A stretch of 64,000 nt of DNA, from positions 6,614,501 through 6,678,500 of the forward strand of contig NZ_CP022222.1 of assembly GCF_009930815.1 (NCBI RefSeq). The letters run 5' to 3'. The stretch is from Bradyrhizobium sp. CCBAU 051011 (GTDB lineage: Bacteria > Pseudomonadota > Alphaproteobacteria > Rhizobiales > Xanthobacteraceae). The notes beneath the pieces were generated by a model. The model was not told the origin of the DNA, ran no database searches, and was given only the letters and a program-made list of their open reading frames with translations. The position numbers and the translations under genes were made by a program. Positions 42,004-49,786 of this stretch are shown one piece after another. The stretch's first letter is position 1; the number at the start of each line of letters is the position of its first letter.

Positions 42004-42771
42004 TCAGCAGGTCGCCTTGCCGCAACGGGCATTGTTGATCTTTTCGCGCAGGGCTTCAACGCCGACAGCGCCGATCACGACCTGCTTGCCGATTACATAG
42101 CTCGGTGTGCCGTTCATGCCCATTGCCTCGGCGAGCTTGAAATTTTCCTCGAGCGTGTTGCGGACTTCGGCGCTCGACAGGTCCTTCTCCAGCTTTGCCA
42201 TGTCGAGGCCGACTTCCTTGGCAACGGCCATCGCGCGCGCCTTGTCGGCGGCGCCGCGGCCGGTCAGCAGCTTCTGATGATAGTCGAGATATTTCTTGCC
42301 GGTCGGATCCTGCATCCGCACGGCGACGCCGACCTGCGCGGCCTCGACCGAACCGGCACTCAAGACCGGAAATTCCTTGAGCACGACCTTCAGCTTCGGG
42401 TCGGCCTTCATTAGTTCCATCATGTCCAGCATCGCGCGCTTGCAGTAGCCGCAATTGTAATCGAAAAACTCGACGAAGGTGACGTCGCCGTCCTTGTTGC
42501 CGAGCGTGACGTTGCGCGGTGAATTGAAGATCGCCTCGGCATTGTTGGCGACACCGGCTTCGTGCTTGGCGGCTTCCGCCGCGGCCTGACGTTTGCTCAA
42601 CTCAGCCATCGCCTCTTCGAGCACCTCGGGATGCGCGATCAGGTAATTGCGGATGACGGCCTCGATGTCGCGGCGCTGGGTGTCGGTGAAGCTCTGCGCG
42701 GAAGCCGCCAACGGCGTGCCGCAGAGCGCCACAGCGAACAATGCGGGAATGAGAAAACGGAACGAGGGCAT
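42004..42771 (-). CDS. DsbA family periplasmic thiol:disulfide oxidoreductase
   Basis: 255 aa. Signal peptide MPSFRFLIPALFAVALCGTP with cleavage near ASAQS; a helical N-terminal extension (RNYLIAHPEVLEEAMAELSK) typical of the ScsC/BdbD-like group that can oligomerise; thioredoxin fold with active site C107-G-Y-C110 (FFDYNCGYCKRAMLDMMEL) and the cis-Pro loop NGTPSYVIG. It makes or shuffles disulfides in exported proteins. ATG 42771 is chosen for the signal peptide. It follows the M48 protease gene on the same strand (129-bp gap), a pairing seen in related genomes. Confidence 0.92.
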   Translation of the reverse strand: MPSFRFLIPALFAVALCGTPLAASAQSFTDTQRRDIEAVIRNYLIAHPEVLEEAMAELSKRQAAAEAAKHEAGVANNAEAIFNSPRNVTLGNKDGDVTFVEFFDYNCGYCKRAMLDMMELMKADPKLKVVLKEFPVLSAGSVEAAQVGVAVRMQDPTGKKYLDYHQKLLTGRGAADKARAMAVAKEVGLDMAKLEKDLSSAEVRNTLEENFKLAEAMGMNGTPSYVIGKQVVIGAVGVEALREKINNARCGKATC

Positions 42772-42900
42772 CGGTAAGTCCTTATGCGGCGGGGTCCCGG
42801 GCAATTCTGCTGAAGGCCGGCTCCTGGAGGATATCTCGGTTCGTGGCGACCAGGTCCTTGGGTTGAACCGGGTCGGATTATAGCCGAATGCGTTTGATTT

Positions 42901-44331
42901 CTAGTTGCTCTTCTGGCCCGGCAGCGGCTTGGCGCTCACAATGTCGTCAGCCTTGACCCAGCCTGGCGTGCCGATTGCGAAGCGCGTTTTTGCGCGTGAC
43001 GCAAGGTCGCGTGCGGTCTTGCTGTCGCCGCGAAGGTAGGCGGCCTGGGCCGAGGCGAGGTCGGCCTGTGCGTAGTCGCCCTTTCTTCCATAGGCCATGG
43101 CGAGCTGGGTGTAGCCGATCAGCGCCTCGGGCTCGCGCGCCGTCGCCGCGCGCAGGATCGAGATGGCCTCGTCGGTGTAGGCGTTGTTGCCGGTCGCCAC
43201 CAGGGCCTGCCCCAGCATCATCTCGATCAGCGGCGAATTGTTGGAGAGCTGCACGGCCTTGCGCAGCGGCGCGATCGCCTCCTGCGGCTTGCCGCCCTCC
43301 AGCAGCGCTTGCCCGCGCACCTCATAAAAATAGGGATTGTTGGGCTGCTGCTGAAGCAAGGCGTCGATCTGGGCAAGTGCGCTGCGCAGATCGCCGTGCC
43401 GATAGGTCGCGATCGCGTGCGCATAGCGCGCCGGCAGGCTGTTGTTGGACATCGGATAGCGCCGGTACACGGTCTCCTGCCGCTCCATGAACGCCGAGAT
43501 CTTGGCGCGCACCATGTCGTGACGGAGCTGCAGGGCAGGGTCGTCCTTCTTGTCCCAATAAGGGCTCGACCGTGCCAACTCTTCCAGCGCGGCGACGCGC
43601 TGAGCCGGCATCGGATGCGACTGAACGTAGGGGTCGGCGCCGCGCGCGGCGAACAGGCTTTCCTCGGTGAAGCGTTTGAAGGTCTCGTACATGCCCCTCG
43701 AGGACTGGCCGGTGGCGTTCAGAAACTTCACGCCGGCCTTGTCGGCGTTTTCCTCCTGCTGGCGCACGTAAGAGAGCAGGTTGCGGCGGATGATTTCTCC
43801 GGGAGCCGAGAACATTGCCGCGCCGGCGTTGGCCAGGCCACTATTGCCGCCGCCCCCCTGCGCGCCCGCGACCATCGCGCCGGCGCCGAGCAGCATGGCA
43901 ATGATCATCTGCGTCTGCGCCTGCGCCATCTGCTCGCGCATCTTGGCGAGATGACCGCCGGCAAGGTGGCCGGTTTCATGCGCCATCACGCCGATGATCT
44001 GGTTCGGCGTCTCCGACTGCAGGATCGCCCCGTAGTTCACGAAGATACGCCGGCCGTCGGCAACAAAGGCGTTGAAGACGCCCTGGTTGATGATGACCAT
44101 CTGGATGTTCTGCTTTTCCAGACCGGCGGCGCGCAGGATCGGCCTTGTATATTCGCGCAGCAATTGTTCCGTCTCGGCGTCGCGGAGCACCGGCGGGCCC
44201 CTGTTCTCCTGCGCCGTCGCGGCCATCGGCGCAGCGACAAGCGCGACGGCTGTGGCCAGCGCAGTCAACTTCAGTGATTTCTTGCGTAAGGCGATGCGGA
44301 GCATGAGCGGTCTTTGGCGATTGGCTTTCAT
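42901..44331 (-). CDS. M48 family metalloprotease with TPR repeats (BepA/YfgC-like)
   Basis: 476 aa. Signal sequence within residues 17-41 (LKLTALATAVALVAAPMAAT), peptidase M48 domain with zinc motif H118-E-T-G-H122 and downstream Glu in RQQEENADKAGVKFL, then TPR-like helices from about 300 to the end (YFYEVRGQALLEGGKPQEAI). BepA in E. coli chaperones outer-membrane assembly (LptD, BAM) and degrades misfolded forms; length and layout match. Convergence with envelope genes around it (DsbA-like, amidase, PBP) fits an envelope-quality role. Confidence 0.93.
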   Translation of the reverse strand: MKANRQRPLMLRIALRKKSLKLTALATAVALVAAPMAATAQENRGPPVLRDAETEQLLREYTRPILRAAGLEKQNIQMVIINQGVFNAFVADGRRIFVNYGAILQSETPNQIIGVMAHETGHLAGGHLAKMREQMAQAQTQMIIAMLLGAGAMVAGAQGGGGNSGLANAGAAMFSAPGEIIRRNLLSYVRQQEENADKAGVKFLNATGQSSRGMYETFKRFTEESLFAARGADPYVQSHPMPAQRVAALEELARSSPYWDKKDDPALQLRHDMVRAKISAFMERQETVYRRYPMSNNSLPARYAHAIATYRHGDLRSALAQIDALLQQQPNNPYFYEVRGQALLEGGKPQEAIAPLRKAVQLSNNSPLIEMMLGQALVATGNNAYTDEAISILRAATAREPEALIGYTQLAMAYGRKGDYAQADLASAQAAYLRGDSKTARDLASRAKTRFAIGTPGWVKADDIVSAKPLPGQKSN

Positions 44332-44554
44332 TCCGGATTTGGCCGGAAGCCGGTTCGGTCTCCGATTAGATCAGAAACAGGTCCCAGTTTGTTGTTTCAA
44401 CGCGTTTCTTCATCCGAGCCGAGGTATCACTGCATGAACCCGGTATCACTGCGCTTGAAAACGCTATAACAAGCCATCGAATACGGCCAGTCTGGGGCGG
44501 TAACCGGTTCGGGAACCTCGATTCGGGCAGCGCCCGCGCAAATAACAGAAATCG

Positions 44555-45742
44555 ATGCTGGAATCGACACTTAGAGACCGCGCAACAGCGCTATTGACTC
44601 CCTCGGCACGGAGCGACGTTCCGCCCTTCATGGTGATGGACGTGATGGCGGCCGCCGCCCGCATCGAAGCGGCCGGCGGCCATGTCATTCACATGGAAGT
44701 CGGACAGCCGGCGGCGCCCGCGCCCAAGGTCGCGATCGCAGCCGCCCATGCCGCACTCGACGAGGCGCGGATCGACTACACTTCCGCGCTCGGCATGCCC
44801 TCACTGCGGACGCGAATCGCCCGGCACTACCGCGATACTTATGGCTGTACGGCCGAGCCTGACCGTATCGTGGTCACGACCGGCTCGTCGGGCGGCTTCA
44901 TCCTGGCGTTTCTGTCGATGTTCGAGCCCGGTGACCGCGTGGCGGTCACTGTGCCGGGGTATCCGCCATATCGGCACATCCTGACCGCGCTCGGCTGCGA
45001 GCCGGTGCTGATCGAGACATCGAGCGCGACGCGCCATGCGCTGACTGGCGAAGCGTTGCTGGCGGCGCATCGCAAGACGCCGCTGAAGGGCGTGTTGGTC
45101 GGCAGCCCCGCCAATCCGACGGGAACCATGATGTCGCGCGAAGCGCTCACCGGCCTGATCAGTGCGGCGGAAGGGGCAGGGATCCGCTTCATTTCCGACG
45201 AGATCTATCACGGGCTCGACTATGCGTTCCCGGCCGTGACGGCAGCCGAGCTGTCGCCGCATGCGCTCGTGATCAATTCGTTCTCGAAATATTTCTGCAT
45301 GACCGGCTGGCGGGTCGGCTGGATGGTGGTGCCGGAGCCGTTGGTGCGCCCGATCGAGCGGCTGCAGCAGAACTTGTCGATCTCGGTGCCGACGCTGTCG
45401 CAGATCGCGGCCGAAGCGGCCTTCGAAGGCCGCGAAGAGATGGAGGCGATCAAGCGGGGCTACGAGGAGAACCGCCGCATCCTGATCGAGGGATTGCCGA
45501 AGGCCGGGCTCACCAAGTTCCTGCCGGCGGACGGTGCGTTCTATCTCTACGCTGATGTCTCGGATTTCACCTCCGACAGTTTCGAGTTTGCCGGTCGCAT
45601 GTTGGAGAAGGCGCATGTGGCGGCGACGCCAGGCGTCGATTTCGATCCGAACCACGGCCGCAGCTTCATCCGCTTTTCCTATGCGCGCTCGGCCGACGAG
45701 ATGCGCGAGGCGGTAGCACGCATCGCGCGCTGGCTTCGTTAG
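44555..45742 (+). CDS. Pyridoxal-phosphate aminotransferase, class I/II
   Basis: 395 aa fold-type I enzyme. PLP lysine K245 in INSFSKYFCMTGWRVGW, SPANPTGTM (cofactor ring contacts), SDEIYHGLDY (Asp-Tyr pair) and the substrate Arg in SFIRFSYARS are intact. The SFSK..CMTGWR pattern is that of aspartate/alanine-type aminotransferases; the substrate is not resolved. Start ATG 44555 is accepted, with ATG 44630 a possible shorter alternative. The bioY gene follows after 53 bp on the same strand; a functional link to biotin is possible but not shown. Confidence 0.92.
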   Translation: MLESTLRDRATALLTPSARSDVPPFMVMDVMAAAARIEAAGGHVIHMEVGQPAAPAPKVAIAAAHAALDEARIDYTSALGMPSLRTRIARHYRDTYGCTAEPDRIVVTTGSSGGFILAFLSMFEPGDRVAVTVPGYPPYRHILTALGCEPVLIETSSATRHALTGEALLAAHRKTPLKGVLVGSPANPTGTMMSREALTGLISAAEGAGIRFISDEIYHGLDYAFPAVTAAELSPHALVINSFSKYFCMTGWRVGWMVVPEPLVRPIERLQQNLSISVPTLSQIAAEAAFEGREEMEAIKRGYEENRRILIEGLPKAGLTKFLPADGAFYLYADVSDFTSDSFEFAGRMLEKAHVAATPGVDFDPNHGRSFIRFSYARSADEMREAVARIARWLR

Positions 45743-45795
45743 CGCGCAGCAATCTGTCATCCACATTCTCATCTGCAATCAATCGGGGAGCCATC

Positions 45796-46413
45796 ATGTC
45801 CGCCAGAACCATGCCTGAAACCGTCGTCCCGTCGCATTTCCCGCTCGCCGCGCTGCTGTGGCCGCATCGTGCGGACGGCTCATCGGGCCTGCTGCGCGGC
45901 GTGATCCTGATTGCACTGGGAACGGCGCTGCTGACCTTGTCGGCCAAGGTCAATCTGCCGTTGCCCTATGTGCCGATGACGCTGCAAACGCTGGTCGTGC
46001 TGATGATCGGCGCGGCCTATGGCTGGCGGCTCGGGAGCGCTACGCTCATGGCCTATCTCGCCGAAGGGGCGATCGGACTGCCGGTATTTGCAGGCCCAGT
46101 CGGCGGCCTCGCGCCGCTCGTCGGTCCGACGGCCGGATATCTCTTCGGTTTCGTGGCGGCGGCCTTTGTCACGGGATGGCTCGCCGAGCGCGGCTGGGAT
46201 CGATCGGTGTTCTGGCTGTTTGCAGCGATGGCGCTCGGACACATTCTCATTCTCGCCGCCGGATTTGGCTGGCTGGCATTCGGCATGAAGCTCGGCGTGG
46301 AAAAGGCGTGGCTGGTCGGCATTGCGCCGTTCATCGCGGCGTCGCTGATCAAGAACGCGCTCGGCGCTGCGCTGGTGCCGGCGATCCGCCGGATTTTCGA
46401 CCGTCGCGATTAA
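45796..46413 (+). CDS. bioY: Biotin transporter BioY
   Basis: 205 aa, six helices, the S-component of ECF-type biotin uptake, which can work alone in some bacteria. Family stretches: ALLTLSAKVNLPLPYVPMTL, QTLVVLMIGAAYGWRLGSAT, YLAEGAIGLPVFAG, GPTAGYLFGFVAAAFVTGWL and IKNALGAALVPAIRR. ATG has GGGGAG upstream. No bioMN genes and no TTATMKATAA-type BioR box are visible in the 53-bp upstream gap. Confidence 0.95.
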   Translation: MSARTMPETVVPSHFPLAALLWPHRADGSSGLLRGVILIALGTALLTLSAKVNLPLPYVPMTLQTLVVLMIGAAYGWRLGSATLMAYLAEGAIGLPVFAGPVGGLAPLVGPTAGYLFGFVAAAFVTGWLAERGWDRSVFWLFAAMALGHILILAAGFGWLAFGMKLGVEKAWLVGIAPFIAASLIKNALGAALVPAIRRIFDRRD

Positions 46414-46477
46414 GCGAGCGCATCGAATCGGCCGCCTTGCGGCCGATTCGAGCCCGAGCAGCAGGAGACTGCTGCAG

Positions 46478-47368
46478 TCAGGTGCTCCTGAGTTCTCCGT
46501 TCATTCCGTTCGGATAGAAGCCACCCTTGCTGATCCCGGCCTTGTCGGTCAGGTAGACGATATGCAGGACTTGTTGCGGCGTACGGGTGAAGGCAATCGC
46601 GTCGGGGTTTGAAGGCACGAAATTGGCTTTGCCGTCGACCCTGATTCCCTCGTCTTCCTTTTCGGGGGTTCCGTCAATTTTATCCCGCGCATCCGAGATG
46701 GCGTTGGCGGCGTCCCATGCCTTTTCGCCCATCATGTAGAGCTGGGAACGGGCCATTCCCATGTGATAAGCCTCAACAGCAAGAATCCCGGCGGCCGCCT
46801 GCACGAACTCCTTTTTCTTGAGCAGCGGGGCCGCACCGGCATATGCGGTTACGCCAACATCCTCGAACAGCATGCCGCCGAGCAAGACCGACATGTCATC
46901 GGCAAACGGATCGAAATCGGCAGGCAATCCGGCAGCCTGGGCGGCTGCCTTGAAGCCCGCGTCGAAATCGATCGCGGGTCGCGAAATGGCGCGTCTGCCA
47001 AGCGTCTTGCGGTAGAAGCGAACGTGGGCGAGTTCGTTTTCCGCGGTTTCCTCGATGAACTCGCGGATCGCCTTCTCCTTGAATTGGGCCTCGTGTCCAC
47101 CCACGACCCGACCTGCGTCCATGCCGGCATCGGCCTCACTGATACCTTTGCCGGTCGTGGCGCGCAGATAGAACTCGGCTTCCATGTATTCGAGATTCAG
47201 AGCGAAGGTGAAGATGTCCTCGTCGTCGGCGGCCCCCTTCGGGCCGATTCCAACGCCGGTTGTCTCGCGCTTCTGCTGAGCATAGGCGTGCGGAATGAGT
47301 AATCCCGCGAGGCCAGCGACCGATAGGCCGGCGATCGATTGCCGGCGCGAAATAGGCAACGAACCCAT
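46478..47368 (-). CDS. Exported ferritin-like domain protein
   Basis: 296 aa. A Tat-like signal (ISRRQSIAGLSVAGLAGLLI, twin Arg) precedes a ferritin-like four-helix region: FALNLEYMEAEFYLRATTGK, ETAENELAHVRFYRKTLGRR and GILAVEAYHMGMARSQLYMM supply E..E..H metal-site patterns of the Ferritin_2 family. Members are periplasmic, of uncertain function, often stress-induced. ATG 47368 has AGGAGG upstream. An exact EcfG-type promoter lies 105-129 bp before the start. Confidence 0.88.
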   Translation of the reverse strand: MGSLPISRRQSIAGLSVAGLAGLLIPHAYAQQKRETTGVGIGPKGAADDEDIFTFALNLEYMEAEFYLRATTGKGISEADAGMDAGRVVGGHEAQFKEKAIREFIEETAENELAHVRFYRKTLGRRAISRPAIDFDAGFKAAAQAAGLPADFDPFADDMSVLLGGMLFEDVGVTAYAGAAPLLKKKEFVQAAAGILAVEAYHMGMARSQLYMMGEKAWDAANAISDARDKIDGTPEKEDEGIRVDGKANFVPSNPDAIAFTRTPQQVLHIVYLTDKAGISKGGFYPNGMNGELRST

Positions 47369-47472
47369 GGCGAACCTCCTCTGTTCTGATTGAGGGGCCG
47401 CGCCGCTCTTCACCGCAAGAAGGACGCTATGGGCGCGACCTCGGCACCAGTGCGGTGGTGCTTGAAGCGCAC

Positions 47473-47497
47473 AACGTGAGACCACGTGACCCGTTCC
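47473..47497 (-). promoter_or_regulatory. EcfG-type promoter of the ferritin-like gene
   Basis: Minus strand GGAAC, 16 bases, CGTT: exact consensus for the alphaproteobacterial general-stress sigma factor; the predicted leader is about 100 nt. Confidence 0.65.
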
Positions 47498-47685
47498 TAG
47501 CGGCGATCAAACCAAGCTGCACGATTTCATGACGCTTCGACGAAGTCGTCATTTGATTGTTTTGGCTTTCGCCAATCATCACGGTGCAGTGTGCGTGGAC
47601 GCAGGCATGACCGCGTGCACGCCGACGTGAACATAAAGCGGAAGCGTGCCATGCGCGCGACCATGATCATCCGAAGCACCCCGGC

Positions 47686-47781
47686 CTACGGAAGAATTGT
47701 TTGAATGACTTGCCGCGTCGTCGAGAAAATCGAGCCAATTACAAGCAGAAGACTTGCGCCGATCCCGGCGAGGAACGTCAC
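47686..47781 (-). CDS. Possible 31-aa single-helix membrane peptide
   Basis: GTG 47781 preceded by GGGAAG opens MTFLAGIGASLLLVIGSIFS then TTRQVIQTILP and stops at 47686. The peptide is one strong TM helix with a short charged tail. It lies 60 bp after the stop of the 70-aa exported protein on the same strand and could share its EcfG-type transcript. The same frame is open further upstream. No homologue is recalled; a chance frame is possible. Confidence 0.3.
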   Translation of the reverse strand: MTFLAGIGASLLLVIGSIFSTTRQVIQTILP

Positions 47782-47840
47782 AGTTCTTCCCGTATCGCCA
47801 GCTAACGGCGATAGATCAGTGCGAGAGCGGACGTCTCGGC

Positions 47841-48053
47841 CTATCCGCCCCACGAACTGCGGTCGGCTGCCGCTTTTTTCTTTGTCTTTTTCTTCTTTTG
47901 TGCCGAAAATTCACTGATGGGGCTCTTTCCGCTCAAATCCGATCCTGCGACCTGTGGTCCGCTCTGTCCGGCGAGCGGCCTCTCGGTGGCGAATGCGGGT
48001 ACCGCAAGGCCGACACAGCCGGCGGCAGCAAGGATCAATGTCAGCTTTCTCAT
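47841..48053 (-). CDS. Small exported protein with Lys-rich C-terminus
   Basis: 70 aa. Signal peptide MRKLTLILAAAGCVGLAVPA with cleavage near FATERP leaves a mature protein of about 46 residues ending in a Lys-rich stretch (AQKKKKTKKKAAADRSSWGG). GGAGGAG lies just before ATG 48053, making this start clear. Small cationic exported proteins of this type are frequent in Bradyrhizobium and are of unknown function. An exact EcfG-type promoter sits 40 bp upstream, so it is probably stress-induced. Confidence 0.75.
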   Translation of the reverse strand: MRKLTLILAAAGCVGLAVPAFATERPLAGQSGPQVAGSDLSGKSPISEFSAQKKKKTKKKAAADRSSWGG

Positions 48054-48092
48054 CTGCTCCTCCATTTGCAGTTGATACTCGCCCCGGTATCG

Positions 48093-48117
48093 AACGCGCG
48101 AGCGTTACCCGCGTTCC
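48093..48117 (-). promoter_or_regulatory. EcfG-type promoter of the 70-aa protein
   Basis: Minus strand GGAAC, 16 bases, CGTT: exact consensus with the -10 element 40 bp before ATG 48053. Confidence 0.65.
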
Positions 48118-48129
48118 CGCCCTGCGGGT

Positions 48130-49509
48130 TCAACGCAAATACTCGGTGCCGAGATGACATGTAGAGCACCGTCTCGATGGGGATCGAGTGGGATGCGAAT
48201 GCGAAGCAGGTGCACATTGCGGCGGCTTGTCAAATACGGTGCGCGAGAATGATTGGCCCGGCAGCCACGTGCGATAGTCAAGCACCGCGAAGAGGCGTTT
48301 TCCCTCGTCACCCCGTAATGAAGTCACCATGAACGTGGTGGGTTTCCCGGAGAGAGCGTACCAGGCCCAGGCGACGCGCGGACTTGCGAGTGGACAGACG
48401 AGAATCCGGGCCGTTCCGTAAGGCGACAGGGAGGTTGTGCCGTTGATCGTTGCCGCGCACTCGCACGGAGCGCGCACGGCCCAGTCGGGACGGATGGCGC
48501 CGGGCAGCACCGGCCGGCAGACCAGAGGCCGGTCACGATAATACGTGACTGTGTAACCTTTCGGGCTCAGAAGAAGTGAGTCTTGAGACGTGATCCCGTC
48601 TTCCGGTCCCCCGAATGTGCGGGTGCGTTGCGCCGGCACGGTCCAGTCATACAGCACTTCGGCCGGATAGGGGCTTTCATCGGAATCGAACGGGGTCATC
48701 AGGCCTGTGATTGCGAGCCTCTCGGGCCACTCGGGAAAAGGGACCGCAGGACAATCCGCCTGGAGTTCGGGCATGACCCGGTTGATCTCGCTCTCCGCAA
48801 CTTGGGGCGATCGCGACATGTTACCGATCATGGCATGCAGCGTTCGCACCGGATTTCCGGTCATTGTCGGCTTGGACCGTCTGCAGACAGCATCGATCTC
48901 GGCAAGGCCGGTCTCCTCCACTGTGTTGAATCGAACCTGATAGCTGAGCGCATACCCGCTGAATGGTGGAAGGTGATCGCTCGCAAATGGAAAGACGAGT
49001 CGAAACGGCGATTGATCTGACGTCTTGAACCAGAGCCAATAGCTTGCAGGCTCTGGCGTGATCGCAGTTTTCCACCACTCGACCGGCGTCTCGCCGATTG
49101 GCGCCGAGCCGGCGCATTGTGACTGCGGCGCGAGCCAGTCCGTCGGAAGCGGCCGCCAGCCGGTATCGCCTAATGTCCTGCACTCCTTGATCGCGGAGCC
49201 TTCCGACTTGAGGAGGTACGTCCGGTTGCCGGCAATGAACAGGTCCAGCGACCCGCGTCTGACTCCATGAAGCTTTACGCGCATCGCGGAAAGCGTGACG
49301 TCAGAGACGATTTCGGCCAGCATAAGCTGCGCCTTGGTGAAGGGCGCCATGAGATAGGTGCCCTGCCATTTCTCTGGCAGGCGCGGATGCGATGTTGAAC
49401 TGCAAGGGGCGAGTTGAGGCAGGTCGAGCAGCGCGCGCGGTTCTTGCGCCGCAGCAGAGCATAGCGGGAGAACGGCGATCGCTATCGTCATCGATGCGCG
49501 CAGCAGCAT
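48130..49509 (-). CDS. Exported protein of unknown function with a C-terminal CxxCH motif
   Basis: 459 aa from ATG 49509. Signal peptide MLLRASMTIAIAVLPLCSAA with cleavage near AAAQEP. The mature part is rich in Trp, Pro and Cys (at least nine Cys), suggesting a disulfide-bonded periplasmic protein: EKWQGTYLMAPFTKAQLMLA, VEWWKTAITPEPASYWLWFK, PCECAATINGTTSLSPYGTA. The extreme C-terminus reads RRCSTCHLGTEYLR, a single c-type heme attachment motif with no obvious second ligand. No family was recognised. It is monocistronic on the minus strand. Confidence 0.75.
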   Translation of the reverse strand: MLLRASMTIAIAVLPLCSAAAQEPRALLDLPQLAPCSSTSHPRLPEKWQGTYLMAPFTKAQLMLAEIVSDVTLSAMRVKLHGVRRGSLDLFIAGNRTYLLKSEGSAIKECRTLGDTGWRPLPTDWLAPQSQCAGSAPIGETPVEWWKTAITPEPASYWLWFKTSDQSPFRLVFPFASDHLPPFSGYALSYQVRFNTVEETGLAEIDAVCRRSKPTMTGNPVRTLHAMIGNMSRSPQVAESEINRVMPELQADCPAVPFPEWPERLAITGLMTPFDSDESPYPAEVLYDWTVPAQRTRTFGGPEDGITSQDSLLLSPKGYTVTYYRDRPLVCRPVLPGAIRPDWAVRAPCECAATINGTTSLSPYGTARILVCPLASPRVAWAWYALSGKPTTFMVTSLRGDEGKRLFAVLDYRTWLPGQSFSRTVFDKPPQCAPASHSHPTRSPSRRCSTCHLGTEYLR

Positions 49510-49740
49510 GGCGATCTCGCGAAGATCGGCCCCGCAACTAGCTAACGTATGCCGCGAGGTTTTTGCTCCAAGCTGGAACGAACACGGCCAAGATGAGCGC
49601 TGTCGTATTCGGACCGGCGCGCGATTATCTCCGCTTTTGTTCCATCGAGCCGAACCGTGTCGGAAAAATTTATCTTTGCGGACCAGCCGCAGCGACACAC
49701 GACGGGTTAGGGGCTTGCCGGAACAGATACCGCCAACAAA

Positions 49741-49768
49741 AAACCGCCCGGTATTCGCCGGGCGGTTT
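49741..49768 (-). terminator. Intrinsic terminator of rne
   Basis: AAACCGCCCGG pairs with CCGGGCGGTTT (11 bp, 6-nt loop); on the minus strand TTTTTT runs out of the stem. It lies 18 bp past the rne stop. Confidence 0.85.
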
Positions 49769-49786
49769 TCTTTGGGTTCGATTTAC

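Larger units (their letters stand above)
47369..47840. other. 472-bp intergenic region
   Basis: Contains the EcfG-type promoter of the ferritin-like gene (47473-47497) and a possible small membrane peptide gene (47686-47781). The remainder shows no repeat or terminator that I can support. Confidence 0.5.

Noticed and set aside
45743..45795. BioR operator before bioY
   Set aside because: No TTATMKATAA-like sequence is present in the 53-bp gap.
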